Notes under the pieces: generated by a model
Seen by the model: only the letters and a program-made list of their open reading frames with translations
What the model was told of the DNA's origin: nothing
Databases searched by the model: none
Program-made: the position numbers and the translations under genes
Shown: one piece after another, positions 37,798 through 50,699 of the stretch
Numbering within the stretch: position 1 is the first letter of the stretch
Layout of the letters: each line of letters starts with the position of its first letter
Assembly: GCF_050947875.1 (NCBI RefSeq)
Contig: NC_134569.1
Location: 34,744,277 to 34,808,276 of the forward strand
DNA from: Dermacentor variabilis
Taxonomy: Eukaryota; Arthropoda; Arachnida; Ixodida; Ixodidae
Direction of reading: 5' to 3'
Length of the DNA: 64,000 nt

Positions 37798-37957
37798 GTC
37801 AGGTGGTGGCTGCGGCCGCGCGCGACCGCGCGAGTTGGGGCCCAGCTTTTCCTCCGTTACGTCACGCACCGGCGCAGCGCCCCTAGCGGGAGGAGAGGCA
37901 GTCAGGTGGTGGCTGCGGCCGCGCGACCGCGCGAGTTGGGGCCCAGCTTTTCCTCCG
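37798..37957 (+). repeat. GC-rich direct duplication, period 103
   Basis: A segment of about 58 bases (GTCAGGTGGTGGCTGCGGCC to GCCCAGCTTTTCCTCCG) at 37798-37856 is repeated at 37901-37957 with one CG dinucleotide missing. The spacer between the copies is unique. It follows closely on the minisatellite. Confidence 0.9.
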
Positions 37958-40787
37958 GCTGTCGTGACGTCACGTCACGTGGTTGCGCTAAAGGTCAATG
38001 GTGGCTGCCCGGCCGCGCCCAAGGGCTGAACTGAGTGATTGCAATATGCAACGCATAAAAGGAAGGGAGAAGACAGGGCTGTTACCCAGCAAAACGTATA
38101 GTTGGTAGCCGTATGCTCGTAGGCCCACAAGGCAGTGAAAGCACTGGTGAACTTTCTCAGGATGACTGGTCTGTGCGAGTGTCTTTCACTGTGTGGAGCT
38201 TTGCACGTGCGTACACGTATTCACAGCGTCTTTAGTTGCTCTATCATTCATTTTTATATTCATCTTTTCCCAGCTAGGAAAAAATATAAATGACGCTCCC
38301 ATGATCTACTGCTAAGAATGCCTGTTAACGTGAATTACATGAACTAGCAAGGCAGCAGCGTCACTCTAATACCAAAACGCATAGGCAAAGCGTTTGCATT
38401 GGCAAAATACGCGTTTACTGTCTTCACATACCTTGCTTATTATAGATCAGTGCAACAAAAATAAATGCGATGCATACAATTGGCAAATTGATTGTCATCC
38501 TATGTAATGTGCAATCTCATGCAGCGTGGAGTCACATGATAAAGGCACTTGACTCAGTCCAACCACTCCAGCTTTCTGTCATTAAAATGATGTCTTTTCC
38601 CTATCATGAAATATTGTGTTTACGTGCCGTACAGGTTACAACACGCAGTTTTTATGTTTGTGCAATACACAACTCGCAGGCTAAGCCGAAATACCAAGAG
38701 TAGTTCTTGCAAATGCACACTGTAGGACGACGACGTAGTGACGTCACTAGGGTGAACGTGATGTTTGATGTCTATCGAGGGAAGAATGATGAGGTGAGTG
38801 GTGTGCAGAGGGGAGAACGATGTAAAAGACTATGTTAACATCGACTATTACATTGCCCGTTATTTCCCGAGTCGTGCAGCCCAATATATCTGCACACATA
38901 TTGTTACATGTGCTACGTACGACGGAATGCACGCACCGGTCATCTCAAAGAGCTACATATGCCAATGGTACGAGAAAACTCTGCCTAATGGCTAGACCAT
39001 CGGGTACCTATGCTCGAAGGCCGGGGTTCAATCCTGTCGTCAGACATGAATTTATTTTTATATTGTGTGGACGAGCTATTCGGCAAGAAAGCGGCGGCAG
39101 CAGACCCTGTCAGCAAATGTCGCAACGGTTGCCCAAAAGAAGCTTCAGCGTTAATAAAAAAAATGAAAAAGAACGCCAGATTTAGGTGACACGGAGCCTG
39201 GACCGATGAAAAAAAGACGGCCTTTACTTGCGCCTTCAATAAACAGAGGACATTGAAGCAGCACGCATGCCGATGTAGAAGATGACACAGAGTGGCGGTG
39301 AGTGCAGACGGCAGATGTTTTCTCAGTCATGGTGATGTAGTGGTTAAGCTTTCTTGCCCACAAAGGCGGCCAATCTGCATGGGTAGAAATTCGTAGCTCG
39401 AAGTCGTTCATATAGTGGCCGCCGAAATCTTAGCTTAAAAAAATAAAAGTGCTTCCAGTGACAATGACCGCCATTAAAAAACCGAGCATTGGTGGTATTT
39501 CAGACTTCTGTTGAAGCCAGCGATACCCTTTGCTATTAATAACTACCTGTTCCTTCATAAATGAAGTCTCAAAGATAAAGTATGATCGCATACTGACTAC
39601 AGCTGCCTGTTGTGTTCTAGTCGTCTTCGATGTCCGCGCAAGTCATTAATTAGCTGCCATGTATAGCCCATCTATGGCATTTGACATGCTTAACTTACAC
39701 TGTTTATTTACCAGGAGGAGCGACCCGACTTTGCGTCTTAATATTTATCTGCATGTGAGTGTTTGTGTACGCACCTGCTTCGGCGTAGATTGTGTGTGAT
39801 TGCTTGCTTGCGTCAACTCGGTATTGATATATACGAAATGTAGAAAATGAACTATGTGGTCTATGCTTATTATGGCGACAATATTGTGGATTTCTATTGT
39901 TGTTAAGTGTATATATCATGTGATAGAAGTAGGTGTTGTCGTCTGTATGTTCCTGCGTCAGCAGGCGTAGTTGGCACTGTGCGAGGACTTCTCCATCCCC
40001 ATGAAGAAGACGCTTTATGGAAAACATCTTAGAGAAGGCCTTACATATTCACCTGTCCAGTAGAGAATTGATCTAATGCTTCATGCAGAAGAACAATCCA
40101 CTGAGATAATCCCTGAAACAGAAAGTTGCATGCACTTTGTCACAACGTGTGTAATAGTGACAGCGACAGCCAACGTTGCAACAAGCGAAGTAAAATTCGC
40201 TCTGCTTCGCCGACTACTAGTGACAGGCAACATGAGATGCGGTGCAGGGATTATCGGTCCATCACCGTTCGTCTTAAGTTTCTCTTTGTAGCCACCTTGT
40301 CTGATACGACGGAATTTTGTCCCAGATCTGTCCGAAACGCTACAAAAATGATTGGCAGGAGGCCACAATCCCGCCCACAGGTTATGCCGCTAGGAGCTTT
40401 TTCTGTCAGCCCGAACCCTTTTATGGGTGTTCAGTAAAAAGAACATAATACTGACTGATGTCATGTCACGCTGTCTAGCGCTTAATTTCACTCTAATCTT
40501 TACCCGCAGCGCAGCACTTGAGCAAAACAACCATTTTGTTGTTTTTCATGTTTCTAGAGAACGAGGCTTCTTAATGCTGCTGTGCCCTTGGGGATAATGG
40601 CCTGAACATTTGGCTCTTCCTTTACATCCTCTACTTCCCTTTTGCCCCTTCAGTTTTTAGGACCTGTATTCCGTTCAGTGTCGTCTGTTTCAGTTAACTT
40701 GTTTCGGCGTGCTACTGTCTTACAGTAATTATTCTGCTGTGAAAATGTGCAACGACATGTGCAAGCAATTTCAGGGTCCTTCAGAGA
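37958..40787. other. Unassigned DNA with one weak tRNA-like site
   Basis: No gene is seen. At 38984-39050 there is a tRNA-like segment (TAATGGCTAGACCATCGGG and a B-box-like GGGTTCAATCC at about 39028), which may be the head of another decayed SINE. The remainder is unassigned. Confidence 0.4.
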
Positions 40788-40960
40788 AAGAGAGAAAAGT
40801 TTAATTATACGAAATACAAAGAGGTCGGCCTGAGGTGCATTCCTCTAGCCAGCTACTCTGCCCTGATTGAAGGGGAAGAGGGAAAGGAAGAGGGAAGGAA
40901 GAGGCGCATGATGGGTGACCATGACCAGAGGAGGAGGATGTAAAACATATATCAAGTAAT
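40788..40960 (-). mobile_element. Possible LINE 3' UTR fragment
   Basis: A purine-rich stretch starting AGAGAAAGAGAGAAAAG and containing GGTCGGCCTGAGGTGCATTC followed by GGGAAGAGG-type repeats. It resembles in style the purine-rich 3' ends of the LINE-D family, but shares no long identical block with it. Low certainty. Confidence 0.3.
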
Positions 40961-43900
40961 TTGGTCTACTCAAATAGCCCTTTAAATACGGGTTAACTAT
41001 AGGAAATCAAATAAAAGGAAAAAGAATAAGCATTACAGAAAGCGCAAGGGGAAAAAGGCCTTTCTTTTCTTTTCCCTCATTTTTAAATCGTGGCAAAAGA
41101 AAAATAAATCATTATCATTCCACCCACCAGACCGCTTCTACCTAGCCAAGGTTCTCGCCAAGGTTGGCGAGAACTGCGCATCTATTAAGCATCGAACGCA
41201 ATTTTACTCTCAAGAACGCAGTCATGACGCTGTCCAGACGCTGTCCAGTTTGGTGCTAATACTTTTCGCATTTACTAAGCTCCCGACTTCGCACTCGTCG
41301 TTCTTTGAAAGAAGAGCCTAACCATCGCTGGGTCAATTTCTAGAGCACAAATTTCTAGAGCCCAAATTGTCAACGCTATGACGATCAGTGATGCGTTCAA
41401 CCACAATGCGCGCTTTGTTTTTAGATTCGAGATATCGAACACGATGCGCCATCTGTACGGGGAAAAAAAGTATGAGTGCATATGCCCTTTAAAGTGAGCC
41501 TTTCCATGCTTTCTGCAAAAAGAAGAGCGAAGGATGAAACTGCTAAAAGCGAAGATGGGCCCAGATGACGGGACAATCTAGGCGGTCGAAGGAAACGCAG
41601 ACAGAGATCGGATAAGGAGGGGCTCGGGGGCGAGCCTACTTTGAAATGACAGATTGATGCCACTGTCAACCGCAGTGGAGCGTTCGAGTGTACGAGACGC
41701 CCCCGCCGCCAGCCTGCTCCCATCTCGGCTACCTTCGAGTGCGCACGCACGCATCCCCACTCTCTCCTTTCGAAACCGCCATTTCGTCTTCGGCGTCCAT
41801 TGGCTTTGGCTGTGTTTGATGGCGCTAACCTCCTGGGCTCCCCTGCGCCATCCAGCGTTGCTGAAGCCCATCGTACCGTCCTCGACTCCCTGTCGCCTTC
41901 ACGTTGCGCGGAAGAGGAGGGAAAAGCCCGGCAACTTTTGCTTTCACACGCACTATCCTGCACTGGAGCCGGTTGCATGAATCCGCACTTGTCGCTGCCG
42001 GAGTAGTGGCAAATGTGATCGCTATTTGTGCGTTACTTGAAAAAGAAAAAAAACACAAATAACATAAAGAAAAACAGAACATAGACAACGGGTTCGTTGA
42101 CAAGCTTGATGGTACGAAGATTTTTTTATATACATATACACCGAATATACACCGTTTATATACAACGAATGCATGAGTGAAATGCTCAAGCGTGTGAAAA
42201 ATTAATCGTAGGTTTTCTCTCGATGGCTAGGCCGTTTTCTACGGCTAAAAGGTTCACTCTTACTCCTCCTTTCTCGGGAATACGTCGCCGGCAACAATAC
42301 AGACAGAAAAAACTGCTGAGAGCGAGCAGAATTACGCTGCTTCTTCACCAAACTCAATAAAGTTGCCATTATATATACGAACCTTGAGGTAACAAATCTT
42401 TTATATTTTGCGCAGTACAATGCACTTTTCGAATTGCTGATATTTTTCACGATGTTTGTGTAACTGCAACCAATTCAATGTCTCTTCTCTCAGAGAAGGA
42501 CGCAGTGAAACTGCAAGATCCACTTAGACTTTAAAGCTTCAATTGCGTTTTCTACCGCGGATTACGGCAAATCCGCGCCTAAATTGTTGCTATTCGGGAG
42601 CGCAGTTTTATATCATTCTATCAGTTGTGGCACTAACAAAGACACATAGATGCTGAATGCATTTCCGGTGCTGTTTAGTTTTGTCAAAAATAAACAGCAA
42701 ACAAACAAAAAAATTTTTGATCATGAATTACCAACTAGCCCAAGCAACCACCCTAGTTTTGTCACTCTGCCGTGAATGCGCGGACTTGGGCGTTCCTGCA
42801 ATTATAATGGACGCATATTATCCTGTTCTGACTGACTCAATCGTCACGGAACTGCAATATCGGCCCTCTTCGGTACGCTGTAAAGACTTTCGCACTTTCC
42901 GCACTTCCCTTATTGGTCTCCACGAGACTGACTATAGGCGACAATGGTAGCATGAAGGAGTAGTTCGTTCTCATTTCAAAGCAAGCGCACTAAATTTGCG
43001 CTGCGTAATGAAGAGCTGCTATTTGCCGCCGCACAAGCAAAGTGCTTCCTTCACCAGCACGAGGACCATCTGTGCGTTAGCTTTAACGATTCTGGCGCTG
43101 ACGGCTTTTCCCAGACAAGCATCGACGGCTTCGACTATGACAGGGCGCCGAAAGCCCGCCTCTCCAAAGAGACGTGCGCTTATACACGCCACACACAAAG
43201 AGCACGGAGGCGGCGCGACATTGCCGCATCATAGCGAGCTGCAAATAGGCTTATTCTGAACGATGAAAATTTTAGGCCTTCTAAGGGCGTGCGATTTAAA
43301 CGGCCGAGACCAAAGACAGCGACGTAATTGAATTTCAGGCGATGCCCGGGCGCGCCGCGTTTGGCCTCCAATGCATTTACGACGAGGAAAACAAGACAAA
43401 AAAATAGTAACAAGATGGCAGCTGAAGCAAGCAACGACGTCACTATAAGGGAGGCGAGCACATCGAAGCGCCCTCCCGGCGATGTTCTCGCGCGCGCCTG
43501 ATGCGCGACAGTGGCGCGGTGGAAACGAAAAAGATGCTGGGAGCAGGCCAAGTGACGCCTCGGGGAAACATGTTGAACGAGCTTGCAAAGCATTCCTGGC
43601 AATGTCGTGTTCCATGCTCCACTCGCTTTCGTTCACCCCCTCCCCCCTCTTTCCCTTGAGCTCGCGAAACAGGCTCCGGGCTCTTCCTCAGTGGAGGCTT
43701 TCGAAACCCAGGCCGCCCATAGGGACGCAAATCGCGTTGAGGATGCGCGGTTTTGCGCCCTCGGCCGCTGGCTTTGGTTCCTCTTTGCCACGAGGTTTCT
43801 CAACCGCCGCGAACCTAGCGTGTAATTAATTCACGCGTCTTCTAAATTGCAGCCCCAGCGTGAGTTATGGCGGGAAACTGACCCGCACTGGCGGCGCGAC

Positions 43901-44875
43901 GAATTACATTCCTCACCCTTCATCGCAATCGCAAGAACCCGCTTGCTGTTTCGTTTTGTACGCGACTTTTGTGCTGGACAATGTAGCGTCATCGAAAAAC
44001 TCGGACGCAGACAAAAATATCCAGCTGGACGCGGCGTCATAACGAAATGCGTTTCCGAGCTTCAATAAAAATTACGCACGCGTTGCGTTTACGCGGTGTT
44101 GTGGGGGGTTAGTGGACAATGCAGAATACATCTAAACTTAGGGATTATTGATGTAATACGTGTTTCTGTTGGTCCTTTCTCATTAGGGGCTTGCACGAAT
44201 CTTTCTTAACATTTAAACGTGGCTCTTCGAGACACGCTCGGCAATCTTGTATATCAATCTGGGACCAATTTTGTACATATTAAATTTAAAGGACTAATGT
44301 TCGTCTGATTCTGTCAACAATTTTTATGGATGATGAAGAACAAATTTCGCAGTCTCATATAGGCTCGTAGGATTCAGTGCGAAACTTACAACGCTTCGTT
44401 GCACGTTGTGCAAAAGCTACTTGATGAACGAGATAGCCCGAGGTAGTAGTTGGAATTTGAGTACGTTGCGTAGCCAAGCCACGCAGTAATTACACCGTCC
44501 TCATTTCAATATTGGCGCATTTTTATAAATATTAGCATGCAGCAAGAAAAAAGTTTAATTAAGTGCGAGAGCATTGACTCCCGATCTTGCCCATGCGTTG
44601 CCACACGTCGTCGTAGGCCGGTAGCATTTCAGAACGAGTGAGAGACAAGTGACACCACACGGGCTTTCGGCGTATATATTGCACAGGACCTTATCAATAC
44701 GGAAATATGGTACGGATGTTTATATAGGTTGCTTTCCGCAGTTATGATTCAAGCTCGGTGGAATTAACATTAAAGACGCACACTATCTCGTCTCGTACAG
44801 TATACGTGGCTTGCCCCGTGATACGACTGAGCTGCATGTGACCAAGTTCATGAAATGAACACACAGAAACGCATT
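40961..44875. other. Unassigned DNA, no gene seen
   Basis: Contains a near-perfect palindrome at 41151-41174 and CpG-rich patches at 41640-41980 and 43000-43520. Short frames such as 42996-43259 (a hydrophobic stretch after the start) have no recognised relatives and no exon context. At 42690-42745 the minus strand holds GCTTGGGCTAGTTGGTAATT, partly shared with a fragment inside the gag pseudogene at about 54150. Confidence 0.4.
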
Positions 44876-44893
44876 GGGGGGGGGGGGGGGGGG
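44876..44893. repeat. Poly(G) tract of 18
   Basis: Uninterrupted G run; length may be an assembly estimate. Confidence 0.95.
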
Positions 44894-45119
44894 ATAGTCA
44901 ATTTTTACATTATACACAGAGTAATAGAGGGAGTGAGACCATCAGCAAATTTTCAAGCATAGGGTTGAGTCGGTGGACGTGTAGAATAGAGACACTCTAC
45001 CTTGGAAGAAGCCTCCATCCTACAGCGAGCTTAAAGTAGGCGGATGAAGATTACATAGCACATTTTATAAAATTTGCTGCGATAAACGTTGCATTAAGTA
45101 CAAGGGTACTTCATGCACT

Positions 45120-45725
45120 AACACTCATGTACAGTGGGAAAATAGACTAAAAGGAAGACAGGGATGTTAACGAGTCAAGAGTCTGGTTTCCTACCATACG
45201 CTGGGGGAAGGGACAAGGGTAAGAGATAGAAGGGAGAGAGAAAGAGGGTAAAGAGACGTGCACGGACAGTACTTGAGTCAAAGCCGCTCGTGCAAACCAA
45301 ACGTTCTCAGAAAGTACAAAAGTGCTTTCACTGCCTTGTGAGCCGTTGAACGGTGGGGACCGTGCTCCAGTACTGTCTGCTCACTCAGAGATCGATCTTT
45401 TAATTTCCTCAATGTGTTGGGCAAAGATTGTCTTTGTGCTTGAAATTGAGGCCAGTGGCACAGTAAGTGGTCAATGCTCTCCTCGCATCCGCAAACATCG
45501 CATGCAGGACTATCAGCCATTCCAATTAGTGCTGAGTAAGCTTTCGTGAAGGCAACTCCTAGCTACAACCGACACAGAAGAGACGCTTCTCGTCGATGCA
45601 GTCCGGCCGGAGGTCTGAGTTGCAGTGAAGGGTTTAATCTGTGCAGTCTGGTGAGCCTTATATGTGCGGTGCAGAGCATTGAGTGCACCTATAGGGCTGC
45701 TCGGGGGAGGCAAATAGCACAATAT
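45120..45725 (-). pseudogene. LINE-D: I-like LINE ORF2 C-terminus and 3' UTR
   Basis: The minus strand holds one frame with a single stop. It reads CTAHIRLTRLHRLNPSLQLR, then RREASLLCRL, a stop, and then FTKAYSALIGMADSPACDVCG with a Cys/His finger (CDVCG...HLLCHW). It ends ALLYFLRTFGLHERL at 45278. This is the region after RNase H in I-like tick LINEs. The 3' UTR (about 45277-45120) matches the tail at 32624-32705. Endonuclease, RT and most of RNase H are absent, so the copy is 5' truncated. Confidence 0.72.
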
Positions 45726-46870
45726 GAAATGGACAATGCGAGGGATCTGAACAAATGCTAGCTACTGTCCTCGTTTATTTCTTCGCGTAGCAATGAAACA
45801 AATAAGTTTAGAAAGATATTCTTCTAGTACAATCGATAAAACATATTTGGAAAAGATTCAAGCGTGAAACAGTACTAGAAGACAGATGAGACAGACGGGA
45901 TGGGCGCTGCTAGAAACTGTGAATATTCGCTCCATACTGTTTTTGCCACTCTAGGGCACATCGTGCATGCAGAGAAGATTCCCCGAATGAAGCAACAGAA
46001 AATTTAGAAAATACATGCACTATTTCGCCATGTAACCTGATAATTGGGCAGCATGGGACCACCGTCTACAACGCACAATTGCTACAGAAAGCATAGAACC
46101 AAGCATATGCGAGTGATGAACCAGCTTAACTGTCGAAACCCATGAAACGGGCTTTATTTTTCAATCAAGCATTCACGGTTATACTTGTAGCGCCCGTCTC
46201 GTACATTTCGTCTCCCTTTCGGTCACAGGTTTGGCACTTCAGTTATTTTCCCAAAGGATAACAAACGCGTCTATAAGTTACTTTGCAATGCTTGCTCTTA
46301 TAGTAAGAAAAACCAAATACATCGCATCCTGTTTGGTGCATGTTAAAAAATCACAGCTAACCCGAAACGTTTCAGAGCCCTTCGATACGGCATTTCTCCT
46401 ATCCGTCGTGCCTGATCGATCACCATTAACTTTTTTGTAATCCAAAGCCCCTCTAGCCACATCAGTGGTGGAGGCTGATCGGTCCAAGGAAGTGACAATA
46501 CGCCGCTGCTCAACGAAGCTATCAAGAAGGTAGTGATGCCGGACGCTGTTGTATGGGAAGCCAAGTGCTAGTTTTTGTCACACTTTTTAATTTTTTGGGC
46601 GCCGTCTCTCGGAAGCCCGAGCTCAGGTATAGCGCATACAGCGAAGAGAGACGAATAAGAAGTACTTTGTGCTTACTACTCAAAAGGCGGTGATCTGAAT
46701 TGATAGACACCGTTTCCACGAATGACGTGTTGCTTTTGCCCGGTCACCATGCGCTCTATAGCAGTGTGTATACGGCCAGTTGAGACAGCGATCCCAAACG
46801 AAGACTTTAGCGCATCCATGCTGTTTCGTATACACTAAGCATCGCTAGTGGTGGCTAAGATACCAACTAC
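45726..46870. other. Unassigned DNA, no gene seen
   Basis: No element or protein-like frame is recognised. The last 15 bases include the left target-site duplication of the following SINE. Confidence 0.45.
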
Positions 46871-47100
46871 CCGCCGTGGTTGCTCAGTGGCTATGGTGTT
46901 GGGCTGCTGAGCACGAGGTCGCGGGATGGAATCCTGGCCACGGCGGCCGCATTCCGATGGGGGCGAAATGCGAAAACACCCGTGTGCTTAGATTTAGGTC
47001 CACGTTAAAGAACCCCAGGGGGTCTAAATTTCCGGAGTCCTCCACTACGGCGTGCCTCATAATCAGAAAGTGGTTTTGGTACGTAAAACCCCATGATGTT
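46871..47100 (+). mobile_element. Ruka-like SINE with perfect target-site duplication
   Basis: Best-preserved SINE in the window. It starts CCGCCGTGGTTGCTCAGTGG, has the GAGCACGAGGTCGCGGGATG block where the polymerase III B box is degenerate, then GCGAAATGCGAAAACACC and TTAGATTTAGGTCCACG, and ends TACGTAAAACCCCATGATG. The 10-base sequence TAAGATACCA occurs at 46856-46865 and again at 47101-47110, which is the expected product of LINE-driven insertion. Confidence 0.9.
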
Positions 47101-47622
47101 TAAGATACCATCTCTCTCTCTCGCAGCAGGTGTAAGGCGTTGGCTACGTTCTTAGGTGGTAGGTTAAAAATATAATATTTTTTCTATCCAGCTAGAAATT
47201 GGCCCTGATTGACCGATAATTTCTTCTCAGGTATTTTCAATTTGAAAATACGTTTTTTTACCCTTTAGGAAGTGGGTAATAAGTGCGTTTGGTAACTATA
47301 TCAAAGCGACGACGCATTCCACTGATGGTGGTTATACGGAGCAAGAAACTAAGTTGCGTATATATATATATTTTATTTATTTGTTTCCACAAGCAAGGAG
47401 GTACATGGTTGTGGCGGGAAAAACAAGGGGAAAAATCTGCAGAGGAAACAGCTTGACTGACCCCAGGTGACCCCACAACACAGGCCTGTGACGCACGCCT
47501 CGAATAGCTTTCCTGACTGTGACGTACGCATGGTAGAAAAATTGCAGTTTCTGTTTACGCGATAAAATGATACATCAAAATTCCGCTGCCACCGCGACAT
47601 AGAGAGAGAGAGAGAGCATGTA

Positions 47623-47835
47623 CACCCGTGAGCAAAAGTATACGGACTAGGGATCACGCGATAAAACTACTTTTGGCCTTTGTGTGTGAATGCAACTTGA
47701 AAGTAAAGATTGCAGTCCAAACTTGGCATTACGAATTTTCTAGTGCACTTGTCAGTTTCGCTTTACATGTGCTAATTAATTAGAAATTTTGTTTCTGCGG
47801 CGATCCTGTGCTCCGTATACTTTTGCTCACGGGTG
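47623..47835. mobile_element. Mariner-like MITE with perfect 30-bp inverted repeat
   Basis: The 30 bases at 47617-47646 are the exact reverse complement of 47812-47841 (core: CACCCGTGAGCAAAAGTATA). Each end is preceded by TA, which fits the TA duplication of Tc1/mariner elements, giving a 213-base body. The interior is AT-rich and non-coding. A mobilising transposase must come from elsewhere. The outermost CATG on each side is also palindromic, so the precise end is uncertain by a few bases. Confidence 0.85.
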
Positions 47836-47841
47836 TACATG

Positions 47842-49994
47842 GAAACTAAAAGCGAGTGCGAATGAACTCGGTGATAGGATGGCTGGGGCGCCCATTGAGA
47901 AACCTTAATGTATACAGGCTCTTTAAAAGCCTACTTTTCCATATTCACACGCATGAGGGCACACAAAATGGCAAGCGATGGCTCTATAGTGGACTATATA
48001 TAGTCTCATTAGTAGGTGCCAGTCACTCGGTAACGTCTTTTCCCATTCGCAACTGCACACCGGTTTTATAGCACATTTTATATGACTCGTTTTGATATCA
48101 GACGCTGCTGTTCACGGTCCAGTAACTCACCGGCGCAGCTATTCTCATTTATGTTGCACGAATTATTAGCCTTCTTTTTTCAACAAGGGGCACCAAGATG
48201 CCATTAGAAGCGCATCTTTTTTGTTTATAAGATTTACCGTGGAGCGCGCCTCAGATTTTTTGTTGGTTCTTCTGTGGTAATTTTAGGCCAGAGACCAATC
48301 TACAAATAGGCAAGTCGGTGAAGGCGATTTGCGTTTAAATGAATTCCGACCCTATTCGGATGCTTTTCAGCAGAGAAGGGCCGCGAAAGCAAACGGGGAC
48401 CGCTTGCATAGGCAAATAGAAGTGGGCCGGAATGAAAGTTTTCGATCGAGTTTTCCCATTTGGCCCGCTCATTTTCGCGACGTTCACCTTAACCTTTCAA
48501 GCATCTCGGCCCACCAGCCGCCGTTCTCTGTTGACTCGCATAAACTCACTTTTGGGTTTTGCGCTCAGTGGAACTTCTGCGGTGGGCATTGAAGCTCTAA
48601 CACCCATAGGCTAAACGTGTACAGCTTGCGTGGCCATTGAAATCGTGAGTGCACTAGGTTAGCCAAGAGGAAATGCTGAAAGAGCGTAGGTTAGTGAGCG
48701 TACTTTTGGACAAAGCAGAGAACAAAGGTTCTTGCAGAAACGGTTGTTACTGTGTATACGGGAGTAGAGGACCAGCATGTCGCTGCTGTGGCTAACTGGT
48801 CCATTGTTTGCTTGCGCAGCGCAGACATTTCGATAACATTTGCTGTGGTACCTTATGTATAGGGATGCGAAATTTCAGGAAACGTTCAGAGCGAGAAAGA
48901 CCATTTTTTTCTTCTTTTTTTAAACGAAAATTGCCAAGTGTGAGGAAAATTGAAACTCCAGTCAAAGTGTATTATAGTTTTTATTGCAGCGATGAATAAA
49001 AATAATTAAATAAAAATAAGTACGCACGATAATTACACAGAGAACGCGAAAACGATGAAACGAACGGCTTGTTCTCTTCTACGAAATATTGCTGATCTGA
49101 TAACTGAGAAAAAGGTCACTGAATGCCCGAGTTCCTCTCTCTGGGTACACTCCTATTAGAATCGATCGCGACTGCTTCCGCATTAAAATTTTATTATATA
49201 TGGGCGAGTTTTCGAACACGTTCACTTCTGAGTCTGTTGCGAATCTTGTTATGAACATTTACAAACAAAGACCAGTTGTATTCGCAAGTGGCAGATTGCG
49301 AATGTAACTGCAGCGGCCTAGAATACTATCGTTGTCAGCGGCTGATTAGTGCAAAGGGCCTTGCCACAATGTTGACGAGGAGTCCCAAAGGCCAATCCTG
49401 GACCAAAACCTAGAGGACGCCCTGCGTTTCGCTACGTTTGAAGGCTACACTGCGTTTTGAAGACCAAACTGAAAGCATCCAGTAAATACACTTGGCAAGT
49501 ATACCGACGTTTTCTTGTCGTTGCCGTCGCTTTTAGAATTGTATGCTGTACAGGAAAAAATGGCAAGTATTACTGTTTGTCGAAATTTTAATGAATTATT
49601 TTCACTTTCTCTGTGATGAAAAAAGAAAGTGAACAAACAAAATAAGCGTATGGTTATTTCATTCTTTCCTGATTTTTTCCCGGCCCTCGCATCTCTAAAC
49701 TTATGTACAAGGGACCATTTGTTCAGTCGCCCTACGTATATGTAGGGCGCTGCTTGCGTGAAGACAGTGCGCAGGCAGAAAGTTAGCACTGGCACCATGT
49801 TTTCATGAAGTAAATGTTCGTGATGACAAAAAGTGCTCCGCCCGTACCTACGTACATATATGCATAATAGATAAGAGCAAGCGATTCTTCCAACAGAACA
49901 CTCGATCACAGCAAGAAAAAGAATAGTTATGAACGAAGAACTCCTCCCATATACTCAGAGCGTCCATATTTTCTTCCTATGGTCAGGGAGCATA
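47842..49994. other. Unassigned DNA, no gene seen
   Basis: The 154-codon minus frame at 49445-49909 has a Cys- and Tyr-rich start and no recognised relative, so it is not called as a gene. No element is recognised. Confidence 0.4.
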
Positions 49995-50545
49995 TTCGAG
50001 CATATCCGCCTAGCTAAAAGTAGCGCCGCGCTTACAATTGAGCAGCCTGTTAGAATGCGGTTTCAAGTCCGCACATCGAACGTGGAAAGGGCACGGCCCG
50101 CATTCGCGCATTGAATTTTAGAGCTCAGCTCTCAGGTGCCCGAACCTGCGGCGAGCGTCGGCGTCGGCATAAGCGAGCGTACGAGCACAGCGAACGATGA
50201 AAGCGAACGTGTAGCACAGCGGGGGATAAAAGCCGCACGGAGGATAGCGCAGATGGAGGGTATGGCGAAAGGGTGAGAAGAAAAGTGTAGTGCAGCGGCG
50301 ATGGTTACGAGATGGCGCGAGAGTAGCGCGCGTGTCTGGGAGGTCTGTTGGTGGCGGCTGCTGTGAATCGCGCCCACGCGTCACCCACGCGCTGGCTCTC
50401 GCTATTTCTGGATTGCCGAGACAAGCGCGCCAAACTTCGCTCCGTTTGCAACGTGCCACACGAAACAGACTGTCCGCACTAGCCAATATATCGCGAAATG
50501 AAAACACGTATAGAGCTGCGCTCAAATTTTGCATTAGGGAGTATC
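49995..50545 (+). repeat. Dispersed repeat family R, longest copy
   Basis: 50220-50480 is similar to 61440-61740, sharing AATCGCGCCCAC, CGTGCCACAC-like and TTTGCAACGTGCC-like blocks. 50470-50545 matches the complement of 36304-36375. A tRNA-like GCGGTTTCAAGTCCGC at about 50056 may be its head, which would make it a SINE, but this is inference. A related segment begins near 59505. Confidence 0.6.
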
Positions 50546-50699
50546 GTAATCGGCGGTGAATTTTTCTTTTGCATTCTTCTTTGCCGTTAAACATTTCTTT
50601 CTCTATATTTCTTGAAAGTTCATTGGACCTCTTGACAAAGAGAGTGCACACTACTCGCTGCAAATAGGAACTCAAAGAGATTCCAGGCGTATTGGATAG

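Noticed and set aside
49445..49909. 154-codon frame on the minus strand
   Set aside because: No family resemblance, no splice or promoter context and no repeat relation. Length alone is not enough in a 64-kb window.
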